This document shows, piece after piece, positions 25,493 through 34,788 of a DNA stretch of 64,000 nt. The stretch is from CAYUMU01 sp964445985. GTDB lineage: Bacteria; Planctomycetota; Planctomycetia; Pirellulales; S012-138. How positions within the stretch are numbered: position 1 is the first letter of the stretch; every line of letters begins with the position of its first letter. The translations under genes were made by a program, and so were the position numbers. Under the pieces are notes generated by a model. That model worked only from the letters and a program-made list of their open reading frames with translations, searched no databases and had not been told where the DNA came from. The DNA lies in contig CAYUMU010000017.1 in the NCBI GenBank assembly GCA_964445985.1, positions 1 to 64,000 on the forward strand. The letters are read 5' to 3'.

Positions 25493-26788
25493 TTACTTGC
25501 CCGGCGTATTCCAGGCAATGCGGGCCACCCACACGCTGCCATTGCTGCCGTGCGGATTATCGACGGCCATCACGTGGTTGGGACCCCAGGTTTGCATCCA
25601 CTCGGCGGTCGTCACCCAGGTTTCTTGCGGCGAGACATGCACCACGCCAAAGTTCCCCAGCCGCGCGCCGCGCTCGGGCACCAGCACCCGTTCGGTTTCG
25701 CGAATCACGCATAGCCGGTCGGGATTTACCTGGGCCATGAACAGCGGAGCCCGATGGCGGAACACGTGATCGTTGTTGGCGCCCCGGCGGGTGTAGACCA
25801 GAAACAGGCCCCCGGCGTGCGTTACCCAGTGCTGCTGGGTGTTGTAGTTGCCCAGGTCGCTGCCGTCGTCAAACGTCCACGGGGCCAGGGGCGCGTACTT
25901 GAGACCATCGCGGCCGTGAGTCACGAAGCCTTGTTTGTCGTTGCGAATGGTCAGCAGGTAGCGGCCATTGAACCGGGTGATGGAAGGCTCGTGCAGGCCG
26001 CGGGTTTTGTCGTTCACGAACAGCTCGTCGCCATGTTCCAGATAGCTGAGCTTGTCTCCATCGAAGCCGCAGCGAACCACGGTTACGCCGGAACTGTTCT
26101 TGCCCGACGGACGAAACGCGATCGGCAATAGGATTTCGCCGCCCGGCAGGTCGAATCGCTGGGTACAGCCGGCCCCGGCGTTATGGAACTTTTCACCCTG
26201 TGGCATCTCCATTTTTTGCCAAGCTTGCCAGGTGTGGGTGGCGGGGTCGTAAATGGAATAGGCCGTGTGACGAGGGCGGGGGAGCGTGACCTTCCACTCG
26301 GGCGTGTATACGACGGTATGGCCCGTGCCGAGCAGTTTGCCCGAGGCGGCATGCCAGGCGGGGGTGAAATCGCTTAAGGCGACCGGCCGCCGCGCGCCAT
26401 CAATGGTTTCGTAGCGCGGAGCCAGAGACTTCAACTCGGTGGGCTCGCTCCACGATTGGCCCAAGTTGCCGGTGTGCAAACCGAACACGCCCTGGAAGAC
26501 ATCGCTGCCGGAGACTTGCAGGGAGTTCATTGTCATCACCACCCGCGGCGCGCCGCCGGCAACTTGCGAGGGCACAATGCCGGCGCGGGGATGCGTCCAG
26601 CATTGTTTGCCGTCGTAAAAGTGAGTGGGAATCTGCCGCGACAGGCGGTAACCGGCCGGACCTGCCAGGCCAGGTAAGATTTCTTCGGCCGCGTGCGGGG
26701 AAGCTCGTGAAGGGTTCACGACGGGAGCCACCAGGCCGGCCGCGCCGCAGGCAAGGGTCGATTGCAAAAAGGCTCGTCGAGTTGGCAT
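25493..26788 (-). CDS. Tat-exported sialidase/BNR-like beta-propeller protein
   Basis: 431 residues from ATG 26788; the frame upstream overlaps the sulfatase gene and is not real. A Tat signal (TRRAFLQSTLACGAAGLVAP) opens the protein. The body has repeated beta-propeller-like blades with Ser/Trp/Asp patterns (GQSWSEPTELKS, HNAGAGCTQRFDLPGGEILL, GLHEPSITRFNGRYLLTIRN, LGNYNTQQHWVTHAGGLFLVYTR shortened here). This suits exo-sialidase-like or glycosidase-type secreted proteins of planctomycetes. It is the last gene of the minus-strand hydrolase operon, 50 bases after the sulfatase. No catalytic triad was assigned. Confidence 0.75.
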   Translation of the reverse strand: MPTRRAFLQSTLACGAAGLVAPVVNPSRASPHAAEEILPGLAGPAGYRLSRQIPTHFYDGKQCWTHPRAGIVPSQVAGGAPRVVMTMNSLQVSGSDVFQGVFGLHTGNLGQSWSEPTELKSLAPRYETIDGARRPVALSDFTPAWHAASGKLLGTGHTVVYTPEWKVTLPRPRHTAYSIYDPATHTWQAWQKMEMPQGEKFHNAGAGCTQRFDLPGGEILLPIAFRPSGKNSSGVTVVRCGFDGDKLSYLEHGDELFVNDKTRGLHEPSITRFNGRYLLTIRNDKQGFVTHGRDGLKYAPLAPWTFDDGSDLGNYNTQQHWVTHAGGLFLVYTRRGANNDHVFRHRAPLFMAQVNPDRLCVIRETERVLVPERGARLGNFGVVHVSPQETWVTTAEWMQTWGPNHVMAVDNPHGSNGSVWVARIAWNTPGK

Positions 26789-26838
26789 GCGAAAAGTACT
26801 TTCTTGCGAAGGGGGTGCGGTTGGGCTGCAACGGCTTA

Positions 26839-28476
26839 CTAACGATCGCCAACGCGCCGCTGCCAGGCCGCGTAACGCTGCGCGAGCGATTGCACGAGGA
26901 TGGGCTGTCGCGAGGCCAGATCGTTGGTTTCGCAGCCATCGGCTTCGAGATCGAACAACTGCCAGACGCCCTCTCCGCGAGGCCGGATCGCCTTCCAGCG
27001 ACTGCTGCGAATGGCAAGGTGACTGGGAACGCTCCAACAAAGTTCGGCGTGGCCAGCTCGCAGCTCTCCGGCAAAAATGGGGGCCAGCGATTTGCCTTCC
27101 AGCGGCAGGGGATGCCGGCCTTGGAACTCGGCAGGGTACGTCGCGCCGGCCAGCTCAACGGCGGTCGCCATGAAATCCATCACGTGGCCTACCTGATGGG
27201 TGAGCTGATTGCGTTCCAAAATTCCGGCCGGCCAGCGTGCGACCAGCGGCGTGCGGATGCCGCCTTCAAAGCCAGTCAGCTTGGTGCCCCGAAAGGGAGT
27301 ATCGCTGAGCACGGCCCAAGCCACGCCGTAGGCCGCAAAGGTATTGGCAGGACCCGGCAAAAGTTCCGGCCCACTGCCGGGTTGGATGGCCACGCCGTCG
27401 GTTCGCCAGCGGTCGTTGGGGCCTTCGGGTGAGAAGCCGAACCCGCTGGTGCTGGGCTTGAGGCCGCCATCGGGAGCGGCGCCGTTGTCCGAAAGGAACA
27501 TCACCAGCGTATTGTCGGCCTTGCCAGATTTCTCCAGAACCTGCAACAGCTCCGCGAGGCCGGTATCGATGGATTCGACTTGGGCCGCGTAGGCCGCCAT
27601 CCGCTCGGCTTGCCAGTCGGGATACCTCTCGCCAGCCCAATTGAAGATATCGTAAGGGCGCGGCGAGATGGGCCACGACTTGGGGATCAACCCCGAGGCT
27701 TGCTGCCGGGCAAACCGCGCCTCGCGGAGCGTATCCCAACCCCCCTGGCGGTATTTGGCCCGATGGCGGGCGATCGCCTCCGGCCGGGCATGCAGCGGCC
27801 AGTGCGGGGCCAGATGGGCCACGTACAGAAAAAAGGGCTCCTCGCCTTGCACCGCTTCTTGCAGGAATTTCACGCTGTATTGATTCAGCGCGTCGGTCAG
27901 ATAGAAGTTGGCCGGAACCGTCCACTTCTGGCGATCGAGATAGTAAGGATTGGCGGCGACCTCGTTAAAGTAGCTGATCTTACCTTGGCACATCGGCCCG
28001 AAGAAACGATCAAAGCCACGGTCGGCCGGAAGATCGCGGCCTTGCCATTTGCCAACCATCATGGTCCGGTAGCCGGCAGTTTTTAGCACCTCGCCCACGG
28101 TAACGCATTTGCTGAAATCCTTGGGCTCGTTCCAGCGATCACCCCGATGGCCGACTTGCTGGCTGTACAGGCCGGTGAGCAGGGAAGCCCTCGAGGGGCC
28201 GCAGATGGAGTTGTTATAGAACTGGGTGAACCGCAGGCCGTCGCGGGCCAGCGAGTCGATGGCAGGCGTGGGAATTTCGCCGCCATAGCAGCCAATGTCG
28301 GACCAGCCAAGGTCGTCGGCCATCACCAAAATGATATTGGGAGCGCGCGTCGACTCCTTGGCCCACGTGGCAGGAATGGCCGAAACGCCCAGCAGCACCA
28401 CCGCAAGGGCTGCAATCCGAACCGGCACACGGAAATTAACTGGCCACAACTGCGGACTCGACATCATGAAGAGCAT
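26839..28476 (-). CDS. Secreted sulfatase (S1 family arylsulfatase-like)
   Basis: 545 residues from ATG 28476, with a TTG ten codons earlier as alternative. The signal sequence IAALAVVLLGVSAIPATWA leads to PNIILVMADDLGWSDIGCYG, the metal-binding start of family S1. The formylglycine motif is C-G-P-S-R at about residues 92-96 with LLTG after it; Cys must be oxidised by a formylglycine-generating enzyme not seen here. DNGAAPDGG, KLTGFEGGIRTPL and a full C-terminal subdomain are present. It removes sulfate from an unknown glycan or ester in the periplasm. The gap to the metallo-beta-lactamase gene is 36 bases, so it is in the operon. Confidence 0.93.
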   Translation of the reverse strand: MLFMMSSPQLWPVNFRVPVRIAALAVVLLGVSAIPATWAKESTRAPNIILVMADDLGWSDIGCYGGEIPTPAIDSLARDGLRFTQFYNNSICGPSRASLLTGLYSQQVGHRGDRWNEPKDFSKCVTVGEVLKTAGYRTMMVGKWQGRDLPADRGFDRFFGPMCQGKISYFNEVAANPYYLDRQKWTVPANFYLTDALNQYSVKFLQEAVQGEEPFFLYVAHLAPHWPLHARPEAIARHRAKYRQGGWDTLREARFARQQASGLIPKSWPISPRPYDIFNWAGERYPDWQAERMAAYAAQVESIDTGLAELLQVLEKSGKADNTLVMFLSDNGAAPDGGLKPSTSGFGFSPEGPNDRWRTDGVAIQPGSGPELLPGPANTFAAYGVAWAVLSDTPFRGTKLTGFEGGIRTPLVARWPAGILERNQLTHQVGHVMDFMATAVELAGATYPAEFQGRHPLPLEGKSLAPIFAGELRAGHAELCWSVPSHLAIRSSRWKAIRPRGEGVWQLFDLEADGCETNDLASRQPILVQSLAQRYAAWQRRVGDR

Positions 28477-28512
28477 GGACGGGTGACTTTCGGGCGCGGG
28501 TTGCAAATCGTG

Positions 28513-30489
28513 TTAGGGTTGGTCTTGATCGTGGGCCAGAAGCACAAAATCAAACAGTTCGCCATAGTGCTTGCCGTCCAGCGTAATGTCGAAAGGCGCG
28601 AGCTGCACTCCCCGCGGAGCCAGCGCGCGGTCCACGGTTAGCTTGACGGGGTACTTCTCACGGCTCTCCGCGGGCACCACGCCCTGCAGTACGGCGGGCT
28701 CGGCCGTTACCCCCGCGGGCAGCCGCAGCTCAATCTTATGTTGCTGCGGTTCGCCGCGAAAATTGCGAACCGTAACGGTCACGGTCCGCACGCTCTGCTC
28801 GCGAAGGTCCACGCGGTAGGGATAGGCGGAAACCCAGTAGGGATCGAATTGATACTCATAATCTTTGTCGGGCAGCAAATCGCGATAGAGGGTGATGATT
28901 TGCTGGGACCACTCGTGATACCGGCTGAGAAACGCCGCCGGATCGGGCATCACGTAGGAATGGCTGCCCATCACGATATCGGGCTTGAGGTTCTTCAAGT
29001 ACCGACTGCCATACAGATAGCCCTCTTCAAAGATGGCGCTATTGCGGGCCACCACGGCCTCGTGGCCGTTCTGGGTGGGATCGGCCGAGTTGCCGAATAG
29101 ATTATCGCCGGTGAAAGCGATGCGCTTGCCATCGATTTCGAGCCACAGGCAGCAGCCGAACTCGGTTTGGCCCGGCATCCAATCGACTTGAATCTTGTAA
29201 CCTTCCCATTCCACGGTTTCGCCATCGCGGAAGGTCTTGTCGATCTTCATGCCATCGAAACCGTCGCGATAGGCGGAGACTAGCGCGGCATAGTCATAGC
29301 GGCGCGGATGCTCGCATTTGTCGGCAATGCGGTCGAGTGTCCAAGCCTGGGCGCCATATTTTTTCTTGAGAGCCGGCCCCAGCAGGAAATGGTCGCCGTG
29401 CATGTGTGAGATCCAGAAGGCGTCGATCTCATTCAAGCCCAAATGTTGACGCATGCCCAGGATGATTTCATCGAGCGTGGCCGCCGGCAGCAGTCCGCAA
29501 TCGAGGATCAAGCCCCGGCCGCTATCGGCCACGAGGATGGCGAAGTTCTTGCCTTGGGTCTTATGGCTGAGCTTGTACAGATGCGGCGTCACCTGGCTGA
29601 TGAGCGGAACCGCCGTCGGCTTGGAGATGCGGTCGCGTTCTTGCTCGGTGGAATCGAACACGTTGTAACCGCGAATGTAGCTCCGGCGAAATACCGTCAG
29701 CTTGTCATGATAGGTTTTCAGTTGTTCGCCGGCGTTTTCAACCACGGATCCCTGCGAGGGGAACAGAACATCGAGGTCCTGGTTGCGCAACCGTTCGACC
29801 GAGGCCAGCAGCGCGTCGATCCCTTTGGCAAATCCATAATCCCATTCAGAATCGAACCAATTCGTCAGCTTGGCGCCGTCGTGCATCAAGCCGCCGGTAA
29901 AGGCATGCTCTTGATCGCGATGGCGAATGACATAGCTCATGCCGCCGGGCGCATGGCCAGGCGTGCTGACGCAGCGAATTTCGTAGCCTCGCCAGGAAAA
30001 GGTCTCGTCGTCTTTCAGCACTTTATCGAGCGCGATGGCTTGCCGAGGTGGTCGCGCATAACTCGCGCCGTAAACGGAGTAGACATCGCCCAACGTGGGA
30101 TACCACTTGCGGAAGGCGGTGGGTGTTTCAAACAGCGGCTGTTCGGCCTCGGGCGCGGCGATCTTGGTGTGGACACGGTCAATACGCTCGATGCCTTGGC
30201 AATTCTCGCGATGATGGTCGGTGAACAGCACCCACTCCACGCGCTTCACGCCGAGCCTGGCCAGCGGCTCGAGTACCGTACCGTCGCCCAGGTTGATCAG
30301 CAGGGCCGCATCGCCGCTGCGAAGGGCGTAAGCATTACAAGTGTCGGTCCCCTGGTACAGTTCGGGGAACTTATCCGGCATTGGCCGGCGAAAGCCCGGC
30401 TCGGTAGTCGGAACCCGGTCATCAGCATGACTGGGAACCAGAGCCCACGGCGCTCCGCCAAGTATCAATAGCGTCAGAAAAAGCCTCAT
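28513..30489 (-). CDS. Secreted protein with two metallo-beta-lactamase fold domains, the first degenerate
   Basis: 658 residues with signal peptide (RLFLTLLILGGAPWALVPS). Domain 1 (about 45-270) carries DHHREN where HxHxDH is expected, and FTGGLMHDG where a metal Asp would be; only some ligands (STPGHAPGG) remain. Domain 2 (about 300-520) has an intact HMHGDH and the later FTGDNLFG and GSHSYV. A C-terminal beta-sandwich (VTVTVRNFRGEPQQHKIELR) follows. The ATGA at the start overlaps the stop of the esterase gene, so translation is coupled. A hydrolase is likely; the substrate is unknown. Confidence 0.85.
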   Translation of the reverse strand: MRLFLTLLILGGAPWALVPSHADDRVPTTEPGFRRPMPDKFPELYQGTDTCNAYALRSGDAALLINLGDGTVLEPLARLGVKRVEWVLFTDHHRENCQGIERIDRVHTKIAAPEAEQPLFETPTAFRKWYPTLGDVYSVYGASYARPPRQAIALDKVLKDDETFSWRGYEIRCVSTPGHAPGGMSYVIRHRDQEHAFTGGLMHDGAKLTNWFDSEWDYGFAKGIDALLASVERLRNQDLDVLFPSQGSVVENAGEQLKTYHDKLTVFRRSYIRGYNVFDSTEQERDRISKPTAVPLISQVTPHLYKLSHKTQGKNFAILVADSGRGLILDCGLLPAATLDEIILGMRQHLGLNEIDAFWISHMHGDHFLLGPALKKKYGAQAWTLDRIADKCEHPRRYDYAALVSAYRDGFDGMKIDKTFRDGETVEWEGYKIQVDWMPGQTEFGCCLWLEIDGKRIAFTGDNLFGNSADPTQNGHEAVVARNSAIFEEGYLYGSRYLKNLKPDIVMGSHSYVMPDPAAFLSRYHEWSQQIITLYRDLLPDKDYEYQFDPYWVSAYPYRVDLREQSVRTVTVTVRNFRGEPQQHKIELRLPAGVTAEPAVLQGVVPAESREKYPVKLTVDRALAPRGVQLAPFDITLDGKHYGELFDFVLLAHDQDQP

Positions 30490-32648
30490 GGTTGATTCTC
30501 TTGTTCTTGCTTGGGAACGCGCACTTGAAGTTGCTTCTTATCCCAGTCGAGCTTGCCAAGCACCTGCTCGGGAAACTCCCAGCCGCCGGGTTGGTCTTGA
30601 TAGATTCGCACTTGCGATTTTTCGGCCGCGAGCGCCACTGCCTGGGGCATATCGAGCACGCGAAGCACGTTGAGCAGCACCGGTCCACCGTTTGCATGGC
30701 TTGGGGCCAGGTGATGCAGATCAAGGCGATGCACATGGGGAATGAATAGCGAGGCATAGAGGGCGACGCCGGCCAGCTCGTGATTGCCTTGCAGCCAAAG
30801 CTGGGTGTCTTTCAGGCCGGGCGTCGCCCTCAAGGCCGCGGCGGTTTGAATCGTATCCCACACGCGCATGCCATCGAGCGTTTGCCCCAGCAGCATATAG
30901 CGGCGGCGGATGTGCGTATGGTTGCGTTCGGCCGGGTTCCAGGCGGTGAGCCCCACGCCACGCGGAGCCACATAGGCCATCGCCCAAGGAAAGGCTTTGA
31001 ACATGCCTTGGGTTTGACCGAAGCTTTCTTCATCAGGCTTGAGTCCATCTCCGGCCTGTGCTGTCTCGCTGGCCAGGTTCTTGGCAAAGCTGCCGGCATA
31101 GGTCGAAAGGAAATCCTGCCAGCCAGCTTCATCCAAAGTGTTGAGCACCACCAGGCTGGGTTTTTCCAGGCCGGCGCGCTGGGCAATGTACAGACGCAAC
31201 CGGGTGTGATGTTGGCTGGTGAAATCGTAGGCGGCCAGTTCCACGCCGCCGCTCGTTGCCTTGAATACTTCTTGGAGATCGCGCGGGGGCGCTGCGCTGG
31301 GCCAGCCGCGGAATGATTTCTCTTTGAGTTCCGTCAACAAACGGTCGCGGGTTTGTTGCCAGGCTTCCTTGTCGGCAGGAAGTTCAATCCTGGCCCTGGC
31401 GACAAATGTGTCATGAATGTTCGTATTCTTTTCATCGCTAGGCAAACTGTCGAACACGCGCAAGGCTTCGGGCGGAAACAGCTTTTCCGCCACCTTATGG
31501 ATGGGGCGGCGTTCTTTCTTGAGAAAGCGATCGAACCACACGAACGCATGGATATGTAATTCTTGCGTATCGAGATGCGGACCTTCGGTGATTTGCAAGC
31601 CCAGGTGGTCGTCTTTGCCATACAGGCGATAAATATCGCGCACCTGCGAGTGCAATCGCACCACGCCTTCCAACGGAAAGATGCGGTCTTTATCGGTGTT
31701 GGAAATGAGCAGCGGCCGGGGCGCCACCAGGGCCGCCACTTGGGCGTAGTCCCAGCGATAGGTATTCACCATATACATGCAGTCGCAATGGCCAGCCACG
31801 CAGCCATCGACCACGTGGTTGGTCAGGTCGGTAATACCAGCGACAGGCACGGCGGCCTTGATGCGTTCATCGATCGCGGCAATCCACCAGCTATAGGCGC
31901 CACCGCCCGAGCGGCCCGTCACTCCGAGCCGATCGCCATCGACTTCCTTGCGGCTTTGCAAGTAATCGAGGGCGCGGATGCAATTCCAGGCTTCCACGCC
32001 GGCCGGAGTATAGCCCGCGGAGTTCCACCACCACATCTGGTTGTATTTGCCCTCGCCGTTGCGGACGCCGAACGTGCCATGGTGGGTGCCTTCGATCTCG
32101 CCCAACTGCAGGGTATCGATCGTCAGGCAGACATAGCCATTGCGGGCAAACCAACCGCCATGATGCTGGTAGGCGCTTTTGTTGCCCAGGCTGATGTCAC
32201 CTTGCTTCACGCGGCCGTGACCGCATACATACAAAATGGCAGGCAGTGGTTCCTTGATCTCTTTGGGAAGATAGAGACTGCCCGTCACATACAGACCAGG
32301 CCGGGATTGGAAGTGAATCTTTTCCACCGTGAATTCGGGATGCTCAACCCGGCCAGTAATGACTGGCTTGAGGGGCGTCTTTTCGGGTAGCGGCGACAGC
32401 CCAAGCATCTCCATCAATTGTTGGTGGTACGTCGCGCGGCGCGACTCCCAATCTTGCAGCGTATGAATGTCGGCCAGGCAATGATCGGCGAGGAGTTTGG
32501 TTTCTTGCCGAAAGTAGGCGGCCAACTGCTGATCGGCGGTTTGATGCCTGGCTGGTTTGGTTTCGGCCGCGGCGGTCGTGGATGGCCAAAACGAAGCGAA
32601 GGCGAGCGTTAGCGCCGCCTGCGCAAGGTAGGAACGTGGGCGAAGCAT
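30486..32648 (-). CDS. Secreted alpha/beta hydrolase, acetyl esterase-like
   Basis: 720 residues from ATG 32648; the frame upstream to 32789 is rejected because this ATG begins a signal peptide (LAQAALTLAFASFWPST). The catalytic core resembles the acetyl xylan esterase/dipeptidyl peptidase group: PAILYVCGHG, then GVTGRSGGGAYSWW with the nucleophile Ser in GRSGG, ISNTDKDRIFP with the likely acid, and a later His (TEGPHLDTQE). A second, less recognisable domain of about 280 residues follows (YDFTSQHHTRLRLYIAQ, FKAFPWAMAYVAPRGVG). First gene of the four-gene operon, with the MBL gene overlapping its stop. Substrate probably an acylated plant or algal polymer, inferred only. Confidence 0.85.
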   Translation of the reverse strand: MLRPRSYLAQAALTLAFASFWPSTTAAAETKPARHQTADQQLAAYFRQETKLLADHCLADIHTLQDWESRRATYHQQLMEMLGLSPLPEKTPLKPVITGRVEHPEFTVEKIHFQSRPGLYVTGSLYLPKEIKEPLPAILYVCGHGRVKQGDISLGNKSAYQHHGGWFARNGYVCLTIDTLQLGEIEGTHHGTFGVRNGEGKYNQMWWWNSAGYTPAGVEAWNCIRALDYLQSRKEVDGDRLGVTGRSGGGAYSWWIAAIDERIKAAVPVAGITDLTNHVVDGCVAGHCDCMYMVNTYRWDYAQVAALVAPRPLLISNTDKDRIFPLEGVVRLHSQVRDIYRLYGKDDHLGLQITEGPHLDTQELHIHAFVWFDRFLKKERRPIHKVAEKLFPPEALRVFDSLPSDEKNTNIHDTFVARARIELPADKEAWQQTRDRLLTELKEKSFRGWPSAAPPRDLQEVFKATSGGVELAAYDFTSQHHTRLRLYIAQRAGLEKPSLVVLNTLDEAGWQDFLSTYAGSFAKNLASETAQAGDGLKPDEESFGQTQGMFKAFPWAMAYVAPRGVGLTAWNPAERNHTHIRRRYMLLGQTLDGMRVWDTIQTAAALRATPGLKDTQLWLQGNHELAGVALYASLFIPHVHRLDLHHLAPSHANGGPVLLNVLRVLDMPQAVALAAEKSQVRIYQDQPGGWEFPEQVLGKLDWDKKQLQVRVPKQEQENQP

Positions 32649-32761
32649 GCAGTAATCCTTTGGGTTGCGAAGCCAGCGGGTGGAGGGATCAACGGTGAGT
32701 ACGGTTGATTGTGGCTGGCCTGAGAAGCGGCTGCAACTTTTAGTGGGGACGGGAGTTGCCG

Positions 32762-32779
32762 GCGCCCTACGTAGGGCGC
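32762..32779. repeat. Perfect 18-bp palindrome
   Basis: GCGCCCTACGTAGGGCGC reads the same on both strands. It lies about 115 bases upstream of the esterase operon start. It could be an operator or a mobile palindrome; it is not one of the other repeat families. Confidence 0.6.
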
Positions 32780-32875
32780 GTCTTGCCAAAACCGCCCTCG
32801 GATCGGAAAGTGCAGCGATTCGCCGGATGGATTGGCGCGAAGAGGGCGCGGCTTCGCCGCGGAGTGCCGCTGATC

Positions 32876-32902
32876 AGGTCGGCTTTCGGCGAAAGTCGAC
32901 CT
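32876..32902. repeat. Stem-loop with 13-bp arms, one mismatch
   Basis: AGGTCGGCTTTCG (32876-32888) pairs with CGAAAGTCGACCT (32890-32902) with one G-T mismatch. This looks like a known style of intergenic palindrome. Confidence 0.5.
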
Positions 32903-32912
32903 ATGGTTGAAA

Positions 32913-32930
32913 TATCGCGATCGTACGATA
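32913..32930 (+). promoter_or_regulatory. Candidate ArsR operator upstream of the regulator gene
   Basis: TATCG (32913-32917) and CGATA (32926-32930) are inverted arms around ATCGTACGAT (32920-32929), itself a perfect palindrome. It is 47 bases before the ArsR start codon, a usual position for autoregulation. Confidence 0.45.
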
Positions 32931-32976
32931 CATTTAAGGAGGGCGCGCACGTCCGTCCGAGAAGAGGGGCTTTCCA

Positions 32977-33318
32977 ATGGAGAAATCCGCCGTGGCGAAA
33001 ACCGCGAAGGCTCAGGCTGCTCCGGCGGCGTTGTTAGACATGGAAGCCCTCTCGAACGCGGCCGAGTGTCTGAAGACGCTGGCCCATCCGCACCGGTTGC
33101 GGATTGTGCAGATGCTGCTCCGCGGCCAATACACCGTGGGCGAACTGGCCGCGGCCTGCGAGATCCCCAGCCACATGGCCTCCGAGCATTTGCGACTGAT
33201 GCAGCGGTGCGGATTCCTCGATAGCCGCAAAGAAGGCCGCCGCGCTTACTACAGCATCGCCGAGCCTCACCTGGCCAACATCATGGGCTGCGTGGAAGCC
33301 CGCTTCGGCCAGAAGTAG
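32977..33318 (+). CDS. ArsR-family winged-helix regulator
   Basis: 113 residues. The ArsR/SmtB core is clear: LKTLAHPHRLRIVQMLLRG, YTVGELAAACEIPSHMASEH (recognition helix), LRLMQRCGFLDSRKEGRRAYYSI. The metal box usually CVC or ELCVCDL on helix 3 is absent (VGELAAACEI has a lone Cys), so it may sense something other than arsenic or cadmium. A 25-residue Lys/Ala-rich N-terminal tail precedes it. The candidate operator at 32913 suggests autoregulation. It ends 22 bases before the convergent oxidoreductase gene. Confidence 0.9.
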   Translation: MEKSAVAKTAKAQAAPAALLDMEALSNAAECLKTLAHPHRLRIVQMLLRGQYTVGELAAACEIPSHMASEHLRLMQRCGFLDSRKEGRRAYYSIAEPHLANIMGCVEARFGQK

Positions 33319-33339
33319 CGGCGACTTGCCCAATTCCCC

Positions 33340-34788
33340 CTACGCTCCACCCCGTTTGATGACCTTCAATTCGTCTGCCTCGGGCAGGGCCTTGTAATAC
33401 GGGTCGAGCGGAAAGCACCCGGAGATCAGGCCGTTGCGGGGCGCCGTGGTGCAATCGCTGAAGGTGCGGCAGATGCGTTTGCGGACTAGCTGGCCCGTCG
33501 CCAGGCTGTCGGCCGGCAGTTCGGGATACGACAGCACCATGCGGCCCAGGCCCACGAAATCGATCCAATCTTCGCGAACCACCGCTTGCGCCACGTGCGG
33601 CACAAAGTCTTGCAGGCAGGTGTAGCCGGTGCCGACCAGGGGCAGGTCGGGGCAAGCCTGTTTACAAATGCGCGCGGCTTCGATCTGGCGGGCCACGCCT
33701 TGCAGCGGGTCTTCTGGCGGCAGGTAGCCATCGCTGGGCGGAAAGAACGCCGGCCGCTGGATGTGCGGATTGTAATAGGGGCTGCCGCAGGAAAGGTTCA
33801 CCATCGCCACGCCCCAGCTTTGCATCTGGTGCAGCAACTCGATGGTTTCGCTCAGGTCGTACCGCAACGGATCGTCGGGATTGGAACCAAAGCCAAACTG
33901 GTACGGCAGCAGATCGCGGTAAGGATACGGCTGCCCTACTTCGGTGCTGGTTTGGTAAGGCACAATATCGAACGCGCTGAGCCGCACGCCGACGATCAGC
34001 TCGGGCCGTTCGCTACGAACTCGTTCAATAATGGTCCGCAACACGCGGCCGCGGCCTGCCAGGTCGCCGCCGAATTTGCCGGGCCGCACGCGGGCACTGA
34101 GGAACTCGTGCAGCAAATAGCCATGACAGGCCTTCACATCCACAAACCGAAAGCCAACATCGGCCGCCAGGTGGGCCGCGATCACGTAGTTATCGATCAA
34201 CCGTTCCAGGTCGTCGTCGGTCCACACAATGGAAGTATTGCCGGGGTCGATGCCAAACTTGGCGTCGAGCAGCGGGTGGTGGTAGGCGATTCGCGGTTCG
34301 AGCTGCTTGCCGTTGGGACGCGAGAAGCGGCCCGAATGCGTGAGCTGCAAACCCACCAGCAGGTCGTCGCTACCGCCGAAGCATTTTTCGTGCTCGCTCG
34401 TAACCTCGGCCAGCAGCGCCGCCAGGCCGGCGCGGTTTTCTGGCAGGGCGAGGGTTTGGTTGGGATTGGCGCGGCCGTCGGGCTGCACGGCGGCCGCCTC
34501 GCCTCCCCAAATGAGCTTGGCGCCGCTACGGCCAAATAGTCGCCAGCGGCGCAGGGTGTGTTCACTAGGGCTGCCGTCGCGGTTGGCGTCCCAGCCTTCC
34601 ATGGGGTGGATGCACCAGCGGTTGCCCACGCGGAAGCCGGCGATGTCGCAGGGCGCGGCCAGCGGTGAACCGGCGGCGGCCGTGAGAATGGCGTCATCGA
34701 CCGGCAGCGAGACTTGCAGGCTTGCCAGCCGCGCGCGCAACTCATCCGCCGTTTTCAGCTGAGCCACCTTGGGGTAACTGTCCGCCAT
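33340..34788 (-). CDS. NADH:flavin oxidoreductase / old yellow enzyme family protein
   Basis: 482 residues from ATG 34788. The FMN-binding TIM barrel is seen: FRVGNRWCIHPMEGWDAN, GAKLIWGGEAAAVQPDGRAN, DVKACHGYLLHEFLSARVR, IIERVRSERPELIVGVRLS, VGTGYTCLQDFVPHVAQA, IDFVGLGRMVLSYPELPAD. The C-terminal Cys pattern (ICRTFSDCTTAPRNGLISGC) recalls the iron-sulfur type in 2,4-dienoyl-CoA reductase-like enzymes. Length exceeds that of simple old yellow enzymes because of an N-terminal extension of about 60 residues. Substrate unknown. Convergent with the ArsR gene, so a regulatory link is not implied. Confidence 0.9.
   Translation of the reverse strand: MADSYPKVAQLKTADELRARLASLQVSLPVDDAILTAAAGSPLAAPCDIAGFRVGNRWCIHPMEGWDANRDGSPSEHTLRRWRLFGRSGAKLIWGGEAAAVQPDGRANPNQTLALPENRAGLAALLAEVTSEHEKCFGGSDDLLVGLQLTHSGRFSRPNGKQLEPRIAYHHPLLDAKFGIDPGNTSIVWTDDDLERLIDNYVIAAHLAADVGFRFVDVKACHGYLLHEFLSARVRPGKFGGDLAGRGRVLRTIIERVRSERPELIVGVRLSAFDIVPYQTSTEVGQPYPYRDLLPYQFGFGSNPDDPLRYDLSETIELLHQMQSWGVAMVNLSCGSPYYNPHIQRPAFFPPSDGYLPPEDPLQGVARQIEAARICKQACPDLPLVGTGYTCLQDFVPHVAQAVVREDWIDFVGLGRMVLSYPELPADSLATGQLVRKRICRTFSDCTTAPRNGLISGCFPLDPYYKALPEADELKVIKRGGA

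Larger units (their letters stand above)
32649..32976. other. Divergent regulatory region, 328 bases, rich in palindromes
   Basis: Separates the esterase operon (minus) from the ArsR gene (plus). It holds an 18-bp palindrome (32762-32779), a 13-bp stem (32876-32902) and an ATCG-rich palindrome (32913-32930), each listed separately. No gene. Confidence 0.6.
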
